Of a DNA stretch of 64,000 bases, positions 22,425 to 34,490 are shown in pieces (the stretch's first letter is position 1; every line of letters begins with the position of its first letter). The stretch is from Gnetum montanum. Lineage: Eukaryota > Streptophyta > Gnetopsida > Gnetales > Gnetaceae. The notes below the pieces were generated by a model that did not search any database, was not told the origin of the DNA, and saw only the letters and a program-made list of their open reading frames with translations. The stretch is from contig MNCI01013673.1 in assembly GCA_015680685.1 (NCBI GenBank), positions 466,421-530,420 on the forward strand, read 5' to 3'. Made by a program: the position numbers and the translations under genes.

Positions 22425-23410
22425 ATGTCCCCGACTTCACCTTCATCCAACATTAGGATGAACATCTGCGCTAGCGGGATATGGAAGGCAACATCATACT
22501 ACCACCTGACCGATCGGCTCCTGCAATGCTGTTTCATAATCTTGCTAGACTAGGCATTCAGGACCGTGGTGTGGAGTACATCATGGAGGACCATGACTAC
22601 TGACACTATCATCCCACTGAGGTCCAAGAGGTAAGAGACCAGCAGCAGGGAGAACAATATGAACACATGAAGGGGAAATAGTTTTGTAACCCCTTGTTCT
22701 TACAAGGGCTTCAGGACAATGGGGAACTTGTCTTTCATGATTCCCATTTGACCAGACTTCCTCTAGGGCATCAAATCATTTAGTCCATCATCCAAAACAA
22801 GAAATCAAGTGACCAGGACACCCAGGAGGATGGAGGGTTACGTAGGAGAGGTCACTGAACAAGAAAAGATGGGTAGGAAGATTAAGGTCATCATTAGAAT
22901 AGAGGGGGAGATCAACACCAAGGTAGTGGTGATTCCTCTCCCTCCTCTCCATCCTCTTGCTCCCCTCTACCTTCATCTAGTTCAAACTCTAATCATAACC
23001 ATGGTAAAAAGGAGTGACGTGATGGTTGTCATAAGGATCAAAGCGAACGACATGAGGAAGCCTGTGACTAATCACGCAAGGCTCATCATCATGAAAGGAG
23101 AGATAGATGAAATTGTCATAGACATTGTGGCCTTTAGCAAGACTATGACTCGAATGAACCATTATTGATTACTCGAAGCATGCTCCATATCGCTGAGGTA
23201 GTTCAGATACCTAGTAGGCACTTGAAAGATAGCCGGATGAAATGCATTAACATGAACAACATCCCCAGATTTGAAGGGGGATACAATTGTGATCTGCAAG
23301 CTCACATACAAGCATTTCATGATGCTTGCACCTTGCAGAACATCAATAATGATTGGAAAAAACTTAAGCTATTCCCTTGCATACTCATCAAAGAAGCATA
23401 AAGCTGGTAC
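22425..23410 (+). pseudogene. family A gag fragment
   Basis: The 5' part (22430-22640) matches the gag N-terminus at 47588-47810 (cttcaccttcatccaacat versus tttacttttattctccatc). 22809-23160 is the basic linker in a shifted frame. 23165-23401 encodes the start of the gag domain: RHLKDSRMKCINMNNIPRF, then GGYN, then QAFHDACTLQNI and KKLKLFPCILIKEA. It stops abruptly at about 23410 where unrelated sequence begins, so the rest was lost at the copia junction. Confidence 0.85.
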
Positions 23411-23699
23411 CTTTACATAATAAATCATACCTTGCATCATCATTTAGTTCATCTAATGAATCACCAATAATGAGGGCCTTGCAGATAAGATGAGAATTTC
23501 TTGCATCCTTCTCTACTTCTTCTTCACTTTATTCCCCATAATCCCAACTTGTATAGAAGTTGGTTTTCTTTGCTTCTTCAAGGGATTTGTTCTTGTATTG
23601 CATCCTAAGGCTACTAGGAGATTTAGAGGTCACAACGCCTATACCTCCACACATCCAACATTCTATAGAAGAAAAATCTAAGTTAGAGTTCAAAAATTT

Positions 23700-24520
23700 C
23701 TTACCTCTTTCTTTACCTTTAGGCTGATTAAATCTTTTCAGTTATGTCCCTTTATTCTTCCTAGCAATTAGTCGTTGAACATTCCTAGTGATAGGGAAAT
23801 CTCCTCTTCATTTTCCTCATCATGCTCATTGACCTCCTTCTCCTTGGAGGCAGTCTTTAAAGAAATAGGTTTTTCTTGAATTACTACTTCTCTTATGAGA
23901 TTCATTTCATAGGCAATGAGAGCACTTTGAAGTTCCTTAAATTTCAGAGTTAAGAAATCTCTAATTTCCTCCATGGTTACGACCTTAGGCCTGAACTTTG
24001 GTTGTAGAGTTCTGATCATTTTGATGATGACGTTACTTTCAAGAAAGTCTTTCCCTATTCCTCTAATTGCTGCAACAAGATCATTAGCTCTAGAAAAATA
24101 ATCCTTGATTCTCTCACCTTCTCACATTTTAAGCTTATCATATTTACTTTGCATAACTAATAATTTTGATTGCTTAACAATAGAGGTTCCTTCATAAGTA
24201 GCTTCTAAAGTTTTTCAAATTTCTTTGGCCTTTTTACATCCTAGTACCCTATTAAATTCAAATTTATTCAAAGAAAAATATAAACAATTTTTTTTCTTTT
24301 GAATCAAACATGAACTTATTCTTTTTTGCTTATGACCATTTGTTGTGAGGCTTGATGATGTTAGTGGTGTCATCAACAGGTGGAGTGTAGCCTTCTAATA
24401 TTAGCTCCTAGACTTCAAACTCCATGAATTTGAAAAGCCCTTGCATTCTAGCTTCACAGTAGGTGAAGTTGAATCCATCAAACATGGATGGCTTTGTATA
24501 GAAAGTCCCCTCCATTATTC
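23700..24520 (-). pseudogene. copia gag (UBN2-type)
   Basis: From ATG near 24514 the minus strand gives FYTKPSMFDGFNF, then RMQGLFKFMEFEV, then EGYTPPVDD, the conserved start of plant copia gag. The frame then breaks. 24019-23768 recovers RTLQPKFRPKVVTMEEIRDF and LKFKELQSALIAYEMNL, which match the 'L...Y......IEE..L.L..L.G.L.A.E' core, followed by a very acidic tail with KEKEVNEHDEENEEE. A possible decayed zinc knuckle (CWMCGG) lies near 23650. Confidence 0.85.
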
Positions 24521-24572
24521 AATCCTAAAGTAGATGATGCAACAAAGAGTATCAAGCTCTGTTACCACTTAT

Positions 24573-25584
24573 GGATCATTGAACTTATAAGGGGGGGATG
24601 AATAAGTTTCCCAAATCAAAAGTTAAAAAAACAAATCACACACACCAATTTACATTTTTCATAAACCTGGAATCTCTACATTGAGAGGGTGGATTGCAAG
24701 CACACCTTTAGAATTTGTTGCTCTCAAAATGTGGTTGAAGGGTCTATAGCCTATATAGTCTTCAAGCCCCACTCCAAAGTGTTGTATTAAAGAACTAATC
24801 ACTCAACCCTACAAGGTCCCATCAGCCTTGGAAATATGGTTTCAAGGCTTCCACGACCTTTACAATCTTCAGCTCCACACCAGAGTGTTGTACCATAGCA
24901 CCAACAACTCAATCTTGCAAGATCCTAACGAGCTCAAGTGCATCAACCCTAGAGGACAATAAGAATAAGAAATACAAGGAATGATTGAAACTTAATTTGT
25001 TGATCCTTGCACAATTAGGTATAGCATACTTTACAAAGCCAAAATGATTAGACAATGAAGAGTAATAGAGAATTCAATGATTACAAATGATTGTACAATG
25101 AATACAACAATGCTTACACATTTCCCAATGCACATGAAGTCTTCTTATAACTATCATGTTACTAAATCCTTCTCAAAATCAATGCAATAGTTAGCTAACA
25201 GTCATGGGAGATGTCTCTCTAAATTTTCCTTCAAATCTAGGAAGATGTCTTTGTTTCTTGAAAGACATCTTTCTAAAGTCTCTACTCTAGAAGATGTCTG
25301 TCTTTTGGAAGATGTCTTTCTGGATTTGGTCTACAATTTGTAAAGATGTCTTTGCCTCATGAAAGATATGCTTGGCTAGGAGAAGACATCTTGCTATTTC
25401 TAAAGATGTCTTTTCGAATTTTCTTCCAAATCTACCCAGATGTCTCCTACTTCCTAGAGACGTCTTTCTTCATCTTCCTTTATCTTTTGAATGCATCATT
25501 CCTTGTCCATAGCTTTTTCCTAATACAACTTCTTTTCCTAGAAGTACAACAACTTCACATGTATATAAACAAACTTGTTTTCCA
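24573..25584 (-). repeat. copia 5' LTR with internal repeats
   Basis: The right border of the primer site is the start of this LTR; the left border in plus orientation is TGGATC and the end about TTTTCCA. 24745-24905 holds a diverged duplication (tccaaagtgttgtatta / ccagagtgttgtaccat). 25206-25470 is packed with AGATGTCT motifs. With no partner LTR, the borders are approximate. Confidence 0.55.
25206..25470. repeat. cluster of AAGATGTCTTTC motifs
   Basis: About a dozen copies of agatgtct or its complement agacatct occur in 265 bp, spaced irregularly and on both strands, for example at 25208, 25240, 25264, 25292 and 25341. This lies at the left part of the minus-strand LTR, the place of an LTR promoter/enhancer. 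Confidence 0.8.
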
Positions 25585-25599
25585 TTTTTCTTAATTTTT

Positions 25600-26460
25600 T
25601 GACATAGCAAAACCAAAAGGTCCATAGTTTGGCTATCTTTGAAAATTTTTCTATGAATCTCCTATAGTATCTTGTCTAGCCTAAGAATGATCTCACATCT
25701 TTCATTGTCTGTGGTTGTTGAGTGATATTTTTGATAACTCTAATATTTTCAAGATCTACCTCAATACCTTTCTAGAAGATTTTATGTCCTAGAAATATGC
25801 TTTCCTAGACCATGAGATGGCTTTTCTACCAGTTGACCTTCATATTGGTTTCAATGCATCTCTTGAGTACTTGCTCCAATGGTCTAATTCTTATTTGAAA
25901 TCTAGCTTGTATGTTGAAAAATATTTCATAAATACTTCAATACCACTACCTATTTGCTTTTAGAAGATTCGTAATACTAGTCTCTAGAAGGTGGCTAGTG
26001 CATTGCAAAGACCAAAGGAAATCTATTTGTAGGAAAATATTCCCCATGGATTGGTGAATGTTGTTTTCTCCTAGTCTTCAGGTGCAACATAGATCTAATT
26101 GTCTCCACTATATCCATCAAGAAAATTGTAATATTCATGTCCTACAATAGTGTCTAGGACCCTATCAACAAATGGTAAAGGAAAGTGATCCTTGAATGTG
26201 ATAGAGTTTAACATTTGAAAGTTAATGCAGACTCAACATTTGTACCCCTTCTTTGGAACAATCACTAATGGATTGATCTATTCACTATCTACAATAGGAT
26301 AGATGAATCCTTCTTTTAGCAATTCGTCTAATTATTTCTTAACTACCTCCTTCAATTCAGGGTTAAGCATTTATTGAGGTTGGCATCATGGTTTGATTGG
26401 AGGATCAGTATAGATTTGATGTTGACAAATTTGTGGATCAATTCCTATGATCTCATCGTA
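25600..26460 (-). pseudogene. gypsy reverse transcriptase
   Basis: Right to left: KEGFIYPIVDSE (26330-26300), FKDHFPLPFVDRVLDTI (26200-26150), the palm with PFGLCNALATF (26010-25980), and EVFMKYFSTYK (25940-25910), where both catalytic aspartates of the usual FMDD/FVDD are gone. After this come MKDVRSFLG and YYRRFIEKFSKIAKLW (25700-25620). It is the same family as 17150-17790. Stops occur at glutamine and tryptophan positions. Confidence 0.87.
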
Positions 26461-26939
26461 ATATCATGCGAATGTTGTGAGCCATATGTTAATCACTTCT
26501 AGTAGCTTCCTTTTCTATTCTTCTTCTAGGTTGGCATTAATAATTACCAACTTTTTTTGTTCAAAAATGCATATTCTAATGTTGCGAGTAGGGATTTTAA
26601 TTCTAGCGATTCTAGTTTCATTGTTTATGGGATCTCCAGGTGTCTCTAGTATGTTTCATCTTCCTAATTGATTTGTGGGTAGAAGTGCCCTTTCCTTAAT
26701 TGTTCTAACTTATTAATTTCTACAATGTAGGCACTAATGATTTGTTCTTCTAGTTCCATGTACTTGTTAGTTTTTTTTCTTCACTTATGATCAACCACTT
26801 GGTGCCCTCTTGTTGTGTGGCAACTGCATATAAACAATTTTGCACACATATTATTTCTATGCATCTATTGCATGCCTTAGTATCCTCTTGTTTGATAGCT
26901 TGGATTCTTTGCACACAATTTCACCCATTATCATTCTAT

Positions 26940-27300
26940 GCGATACATTAATCTCTTTATCTCTGTATGATTTCAACTTCATCTTCCTTGGAAATTTACA
27001 AGGACAAATCATGAATTCCAACCTTAGCAACAAAAATGCTAAGATAAGATCTTCCCATGATAATTGGAAATTTCCCTTTGTTCCTTCCCATGTAAATGAC
27101 TAGAAAATCAGCAGAGTAAGACCATCCACTAATGGTGGTAATCATATCATCCACTTCTCCAAGTGAAATTGTGATTGACTAGTTCACAAGCTCCAACCAA
27201 ATGTTACTTTTCTTTAGTGATGATAGATGCTAGGCTTGATACATGTCTTGAGAGATTTAGTTCACTCCTAACCTAGAATCAAGTATATTTTTGCATGGTT
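26940..27300 (-). pseudogene. gypsy aspartic protease
   Basis: Near 27280 the minus strand reads ILDSRLGVN, stop, ISQDMYQA, the DSG active-site region with glycine replaced. It continues with ISLGEVDDMITTISGWSYSADF (27170-27110) and FPIIMGRSYLSIF (27070-27030). The same segments occur at 16380-16520 and 50205-50340. Between it and the RT (26460-26940) the linker shows no recognisable motif. Confidence 0.83.
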
Positions 27301-27419
27301 TTTGTCTTGCTATCTAAAGATAAACTGAGGGACTTCGTAGATTAGTTCTCTTTTGTGGAAGAGCCCCAACCTTTATCTAGTGAGTTATTGTCTGAGTAAG
27401 CATGAAAATTATGACATTT

Positions 27420-28322
27420 GAATTCGATGAAGTCAAAAGCTTGCTATGTTGAGAAGGATTAGATGTGGATGGGGAGGAAGTAGATGTGTTCCCCATCTAT
27501 TGAATCTTTTTTTTTTGACTCATTCTAAAGAACAGTCATTTCCTAGGTTGAGATTCATATGTAGTCATCTCCTCATGCATATTGATAGCCTTAGTAGCAT
27601 TCTTTTGCTATGGTTATGATTGAAATTTCCCATACATAATGGGAGGTGGCATGGGTGGTAGAGGATTTAGGTACTGATTAGAAGGACTAGCTATTGATGG
27701 ATGCATATATGGATTTCTATCTATCCTTGGTGGCATCGCTTTGTGGTACTCTAATCAATAGTATTGTGGGGTCTAAATAGCAACATTACTAGGTGAGACT
27801 GGACATTGAATGAAATATCCATATGGATCTAGCTATCTATATAGATATTATTAGTGATGTGGTGGCATAGCCCATTATTGAGGCTATTTCCACTACTAAT
27901 AATAGTGCTCCTATGGCTATGGTAAACCTCCATTAGGATAATACATTAGTTGAAAGTTCTGGCAGTAGTTACCTTGAGGATAAGGTAACATTTTGGGCAT
28001 TTGTTTTTTGAAAAATCTTAGGTTTAGTGCATATGCCCCTATCTCTTATAGATGTGCCATGATTGGACAACATCTCTTAAAATTTTCCTACTGACACATG
28101 ATGTAGCCTTCCTCATTGGTAGAGCTAGCATTTGAACACTCAACCACTAAAGCTACTTTGCCTTTCCAACTAGCCTCTTTCTTCTTATTATTATCTTTTC
28201 CTTTTCCAAAGGCTTGCTCTATTCTTTCCTCCATAATCTTTAATGTGGTTGCAAATTTCTCATCAATGGAATCCCACATTGTCTCTACCTTTGTTGCAAT
28301 GTCATTTACAGATTTTTGGAGT
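27420..28322 (-). pseudogene. gypsy gag C-terminal half
   Basis: 28320-28088 encodes KVETMWDSIDEKF, then LKIMEERIEQAF and a lysine-rich stretch, matching KVDQMWESLNSRIEIVLKIV at 49063-49125. The zinc knuckle that should follow (about 28090-28050) is frame-shifted. 27960-27600 keeps the tyrosine/glycine/proline-rich linker composition, and 27500 onward leads into the protease. The gag domain itself is absent because the sequence meets the LTR at 28322. Confidence 0.75.
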
Positions 28323-28324
28323 AA

Positions 28325-28865
28325 TTCAACACCCAATCATAGAAGATACAAGTGTTAACACATAGCTTGATTGTGATCTATGGATAAGGAAATGTGATTA
28401 TGCTAGTAATTGGTTTAAGTTCATGACCATTGTCTTCCCACATGGAGCTAGTATAAACTATGTGTATGTTTTAGCTCACAATGAGGTATATGATATATTG
28501 ATGTTGGTGCGCCATATCTCCTAGCTACAATGGTAAAGTGTGAAAATAATTCTAAGTCTAAGAAAAATAATAAATAATATATTCTAGCCTATAATGATGG
28601 ATATCTAATCCTAACTTTCCGTACACACCTTGGACTCATGTAGTCATCATTGGAATTACCAAATGTACCACTACTAAGTGAATCAAGTGATAACACTACT
28701 AGGTTATCAAATAACTATACTTAGTGCTTGAAATTAGTCATATCCATACTACCTAACAATAGTAAAAGTAAAATGCAAAGAATGGTAAACATTAACATAG
28801 AAAACATTTAAGTGAAAATGATAAACATTATTCCAAGTAAATAGTAAAGAAACTAAGTGGATGTT
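28325..28865 (-). repeat. older family A LTR, left part
   Basis: It aligns with 28880-29280 of the younger LTR: 'cccaatcatagaagatac', 'ccattgtcttcccacatgg', 'tacacaccttggactcatg', 'ctactaggttatcaaataac'. It ends at atgtt, the target copy next to the nested element. Confidence 0.8.
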
Positions 28866-29545
28866 TAATGAGTGGCGAGGTATCCCTACACTCAACCCTA
28901 CGAATACAAGCGTTACATGCATGATCCAGTCGAACTTCGTAGACGGACTAGTTGTGGTATCTAGACAGTTAGCCGTAGGTCGTAGTTCATTGTCTTCCCA
29001 CCGGGACTAGTATTATCTTTGTCATGTATGGTTTAGTCCAAAGTGAGCTGTATGATGTGGTTTCTAATCTAATGCTACTCCTAAAGGCAATGGAAGATAA
29101 TATTAACTAAGCTAAGAGAGAAAGGGTAAGAGAGAATCTAGCTAGCCTATGTGCGATGAGCATCTGTTCCTTGATTATCCATACACACCTTGGACTTTGT
29201 GCATGACTACCACTGGGATTACCAAGCATAGATCCTAGGTATGCTACTAGGTTACCAAGTAGTCACACTTAAATGCTTGTAATNATAATCACCACACTGT
29301 GGGCATACACTGGGAGGAAAAGGGTTGAGAGGAAAAATAAGAACTAAAATCAAACTTAACTCTAAACTAACTAACTTCTCTGGATTTGTCTACCTCTTAT
29401 TTATAGATGAGGAGACAAGCTACGATATCGCGTACGTGATATTACATACGTGATATCGTGTACATGATATCGTGTTGGCTATGATATCACGGATGCGATA
29501 TCGTGGGTGCGATATTACAGCTGTCAGCAAATTCATGACACATCA
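28866..29545 (-). repeat. 3' LTR of the nested pol-less gypsy
   Basis: 680 bp; starts taatgagtggcgagg (TG changed to TA) and ends acacatca. Compared with its partner it lacks about 190 bp exactly at the N at 29284. The right part (29421-29520) is an array of gatatcgtg/cacgatatc palindromes. Confidence 0.92.
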
Positions 29546-32355
29546 TACCCCCATGACTGAATGAAAACTCATCCTCGAGTTAAATTAAGAATAAGCTCCA
29601 TTGATTACACAATGGATAGGTATGGAATTGTTGACTGGCTAGAATGGATTCATGCTGTGGTGTGGAGTCAAAACAAAATTGAGACACAACACAAAAGAAA
29701 ATCCTATGATTACAAAATTGGATGGAACTCATGTAGTTCCTGGTGGTGGTGGCTCCTCCATGGGTGTCTTTCCCTTTTCTTGCACTCCAGGTCTTGGAAT
29801 TTGATGGCATCGAAGTATGGCCTAGAGTTTCTCCTCTTCTAAGGCCTTGCATGCCTTGACATGCGTGTAAGCTTGCGTTTGTGCCTTAGAGGCATCCTAG
29901 TAAACCTTCTCTTTTTCATCCGCCATCCTTTTATTCTTTGTCAATAGTTTATTAAGTTACTTGGTTCTAAAAGTTTCCAGATGGTTCTGAGCAACTCTTG
30001 GCCCTGTATTTTGAAGGTTTAATACTTTCAAAATGGCTTGAATAGAGAAATCAATAGTTACACCACAATTGTTAACCGTGGTGCCTTCTTCTTTATTGTG
30101 CCAAAATTGGTACGTTTCCCCTAAGTACCAGGCACCACTTTAAGAGAATGTAAGCCATAATGGGGATCCTTTGAGGTGATCCCTAACATCCTCCAGAGCA
30201 AATTTTGTGAAAGGTCCAAAGTTTAATTCCATGATCACTATAGTGAATATTGACCTTTCATGGATGGTCTGAACACAATCCTAGGTTAGCGTGAGATATC
30301 GTCCCTGTTCAGATGCTACTGCAGCTCCTCCTTTCACCTGCCTTGATTGTATAGTTGCAGGGTCTTCTTGGTGGATACTAAATGATCATTCCTCCTACTC
30401 TGCATGTTGTTCAGTAGGAACTTGTCCTTCACCTCTCCTAGGTCATTTAATCACACCTTGAGTAGGACCTTCCTATTGTCCACGTTTCAGAGCCATCTGC
30501 AATCACACGGGACCAATTGTTAGTAAGGTTGTTACCAAAGTTAGGTTATACCTTACTGCTTGCCCTAATAAATTTACTTTATTTTTGTGTGATGTTAATT
30601 ATTGGAAGAACATGTCGCCGAACGATTATAGTGTTGAGTCCTCTTTGCTTAGGTGGTTTCCAAATTTAATTTTTTGGTATAGCTAAGGGGATGAAATTAT
30701 TTTTGACACATTTTATTCTTAATTTTACAACTAATTACCCTTAAATATGTCCTTCGGGCAATGATGAATTTCAAAAAATTTATTCGACATGTGCCCCCTC
30801 CCCCACAACTAAGCTAAACACTTTGGGTTCAAGTAGGTTCAAACGGAATGAAAATCAGAGTACCAGCGGGCAAGTTATGGATATGAAAGCAAGGGATGCA
30901 CAATCGTGAGTTGTAAAGAGGAATTGAAAAACTTCCCCTGCGTGAACAATTGCAAATGATGTTGATTAGCACATGGGGGTCACATATATATATTTTCATT
31001 GAAGTTAAGGTACTTAGAGAATGTACCAAATTTTTAATATTTCTTTGAAATTAAACGATGTAAACTAAGGACATATAGACAATTGTTAAAGGGTTCCAGG
31101 GTAATTCAACTAGTTCTGAAGGCACGAAAATTATGATGACGTGAAATTTATCAATAAGGACCTCGGATGGTAGAGAAAAAGGCTATGTGATGGTTCATAG
31201 GAACGTTGAATCGGAGGGATAGTAGTAGGGAACGAATGTTATGAAAGATAGGCTAAGGGTAAGAAATGGTGTGTGTGAGCTATGTCATAAGTGATAATTA
31301 CAAGAGATTACACAAGTGGATCCTCCCCAAAGTAGGTTCCAACTTATAATGTCCTTGTGTAACCACACTTAAAAGTGTCCGTGGGCACTAGAAGGGTTAA
31401 ATGTAATCCTCACTGGTTCCAAAAAACACACACATGTAAATATCACTGGAATGAGGTAAGAATTCTATGTTACAAATGAAATGAGCTACAATTATACGAA
31501 CAGTGAGATGAGATGGGCTATAGAAGGGATCATAGAGATGTGGACATGAGGTAACTGATCCAGGGCATAGTGAATCCTACGTGTAAAAAATGATTAACAT
31601 GTCATTAACTCGTCATTCCAAGATAAGGACCAAGTCCATTCTTCTAATTAGTGACATTGCATTGTTTCATCCCATGATGAGTGACTATGAGAGTACCATA
31701 ACAACAAGGCATACGATCACTTAGCATTTTGTTGAAGGGAGGAGTGATTTTTGTTTTGTGGCACTTTCTCTCTCTCTCTCTCTTTTTGACTATTGAATCT
31801 AGAGAAGCTACCAACCTTTAGGCATGGGTACATGTCTTTCCAGTGGGACCCCCTAGAACAAAATTGGATTTTTAAGTGCCTTTTTTATTACTCTTACTCC
31901 CATTTTTCATTAGATCTACAAGGATCTTAGTACAATCTTGTTGCATGACAACTCCTACAAACATCACCAAAGAGAATCTGCATGTCTCCTTGATGTCACA
32001 CCCTAATTATTCCCTCTTGGTCCACCCTTCTTCATTCTAGGTACAATGAAAATGACCTTAATTTTAAGTTTTAAGTTTTAAGAATTTCAAGGATATAACC
32101 ATACCCTCGAGCAGAACCTCTTATTTGTAGAGTGGATGAGTGGGTGTAGTGGGCTCACTGTCCACATAATTGATTACTCGAGACTTGATAACATAGAACA
32201 CACCTTAACCAACGAGTCACATCAGTATTTTATTCATAGATGAGATTACTTATAAAAATGTAAAAAGATAAAAAGATAAAATAAGAAATTCAAAAATGAA
32301 AAACTGGAAAACAAAAAGTTGTAAAATTGAAGAAAATAAAAAATGGTTATTAATC
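29546..32355 (-). other. 3' non-pol region of the nested gypsy
   Basis: The minus strand begins at the LTR with a tract containing cagtcatgggggta, the same sequence that precedes the 3' LTR at 52696. 31318-31365 (ggatcctccccaaagtaggttcc) is the complement of a block at 51926-51960 of the other pol-less element. A CT microsatellite lies at 31766-31783. No enzyme domain is found; frames of 90 codons on both strands at 29561-29852 overlap and match nothing known. Confidence 0.65.
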
Positions 32356-34420
32356 CTACTTATTATTAGAATGGGGGATATCCCCCATAACTATATGGTT
32401 GAGCATGGTGAGGATTGATAGTTGAAAGATGGGGATCCTTACGTGTTGGAAATATTGGAACTTGGTCATACTTACCCCTTTTGGGTTCACACACTTGATT
32501 GTAGTAAGCATAGTGGGGCAATTTATAAGATGTGGTTTTTGGGTAAAGAGTTGACCTACTATGATAATTGGGACTGTTAGATGGTATGCAAGGATTAGGA
32601 CGTTGCCTCCCATGGCTATGTTCATTGGGCCGTATGGTTGTTGGAGTGTTGATTGGTGGCCCTAATGAAGTAACATGAGGCGTTGGGTTCGAAGGTAAGG
32701 GTGCACCATAGGGTTGAACTTGTGTTGAGTTGGAGGATGCAGTGGCCTTGGAATTGTGTTGTCCCTTTCTATGGTCATGTTTAAAGAAGGGACGCTTTTG
32801 ATGTTGCTGAGGTCTCTCACTGCTGTTGGCAGTAGAAGCACAAGTAACGTTCGTGGGTTGTTGCTATGCTGCAAACACTTTAGGAATAGTTGGTGGCAAT
32901 GTAAAAGAAGGAAAAGGATGAGAATGTTGAAACTGAGGAGAAGTGTAGGATGCACAAGGCGGTGGTTTTGTTGAAGGCATGGGCTGATAGTATTGAGGAG
33001 AATGATAATGCGGCGAGATCGAGTATGTTGGCCCAGCTGGAGAAATAGGGTATTGGACTAGATAGGCGTTTGGGTTCGGTTGGTATGAAGGGTGTCTCCA
33101 GTTTAGGGGTGGCTTCCCCCATGACTGGGATTGTTACCACTATGATCGAATAGAGTATCTCTATATGAACTCTTGGTATAATGTGTTTTCCCAATGCTCA
33201 TATAAATGTAACAAGATTAGGCATTCGCCCTTGGGGTGATTATAAAGGCAAATGTTGCATTCATACGTATGATTGGCAGTTAAGTTCTTATCTTCTTTAT
33301 TCCTTCTTTTTGATTGTCTAGGATACTTTGTCCTACTTCTTGGGTTGTTAAAACTCTATCTCAAATGATATCAATAAATTCTCCACATTTTTATGTGTCC
33401 ATTCCAACATCTAATTGATCTTTGCCTCAACTTCTTCTAACGATTTTTGTACCGGAAAAGATTGTTCTTTCACCTTGATATTGGTTGATTTCTCCTTTTT
33501 ATAATCATGGACCTTTGTTAAGTCAAGATTTTGGTCCTGTTAATGTTTTTCAACACTCTCCCATCTAGACATTTCTCCTTCCTCTTTTGCTACCCTCTTA
33601 ATAAGCTCTTGGACTTGATGGGTTTGTAGTTTGTATAGTTGACCTTGGGCATACATTCCTAAGGTCTCTCTTGACTCATTACATAGCCCATCAATAATAT
33701 GGTACATTAGCCTCTCCTCAGAGAACTTATGGCATGGAAAGTTGTTTAATAGTGCATAATATCTTTTTAAGGCCATGTCCAAGGACTCATGTTATGCTTA
33801 TTTCCACTCTTGGATTTATTTCCTCAAGGCTGACACTATTGCATAGGTTTGATATTGTTCATTAAAAAGTTCTACCATTGTTGACCAACGTCATATTGAA
33901 TTTGGTTTTAATGATCTATACCATATTTTTGCTTGGTCAATGAGTGTCATAGGGAAGAGCTTGAGTTTTTTCCAACTGTTATCAATCTTGTTCCATGCCC
34001 AAGCATCGTAGAAGGCTTGTAAATGTTGATGCAGATCTAAGTCATAGCCTCCTGAGAAATTAGGGAAGTTGTTTAAATTGAGCTTGGGTAGACGGCTCTC
34101 TTTACAATGCCTACAAGAGATTCAAATAGCCTCTTGTATTTGCATTAGGCTTGTAGTGGCCAGTAGCGGTTCATCATCATCAAGTAAGTTATGCTTTCGT
34201 GTGTTGGAATGATGTTTCCTTCGTTTATGTTTATAAGAAACTCCCACTTCAGATTGTGTACTCCAATTTTCATTATCAGATAATTTGTTGGTTCTCCAAT
34301 GAATTGGCTCACTAGTTGTGGCATTATCGTAGTCTTGTAGGAGAGGCATGGTTGTGCAATTGTGTGTGAATTTATATGTGACTTTTTATAATTATTTTTT
34401 CCTAAAAGATATATCATTAA
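32356..34420 (-). pseudogene. gag of the nested pol-less gypsy
   Basis: 34300-34125 carries the basic/histidine linker KRRKHHSNTRKH and DDDEPLLATTS, matching the cleaner copy at 48290-48330. 34080-33540 is the gag domain, with LQAF, KKLKLFP and MALKRYYALLNNFPCHKF. The end QELIKRVAKEEGEMSRWES follows near 33600. 33194-32356 is a proline/asparagine/serine-rich tail. The zinc knuckle is not clear. Several frameshifts separate the blocks. Confidence 0.85.
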
Positions 34421-34472
34421 TTCCTATACAACGACCTTGTATGATATAACTAATCTAGATAACTAGCACCGT

Positions 34473-34490
34473 CTCTGGCAACAGCACCAA
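34473..34490 (-). promoter_or_regulatory. primer-binding site, tRNA-Asp type
   Basis: The minus strand reads ttggtgctgttgccagag next to the 5' LTR and differs from TGGCGCCGTTGCCGGG by transitions only. Confidence 0.85.

Larger units (their letters stand above)
23417..25584 (-). mobile_element. copia remnant: LTR, primer site and gag only
   Basis: The minus strand runs from an LTR (25584-24573) through an initiator-Met primer site (24569-24557, tggtaacagagct) into copia gag, and ends near 23417 against the family A gag fragment. No integrase, RT, second LTR or target duplication is seen, so only the 5' third remains. Confidence 0.75.

Noticed and set aside
25346-25594. 82-codon plus-strand frame with hydrophobic stretches
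   Set aside because: It lies in the T-rich motif cluster of a copia LTR and has no conserved domain.
29561-29852. Overlapping 90-codon frames on both strands
   Set aside because: Neither resembles a domain; the region is the non-coding 3' part of the pol-less element.
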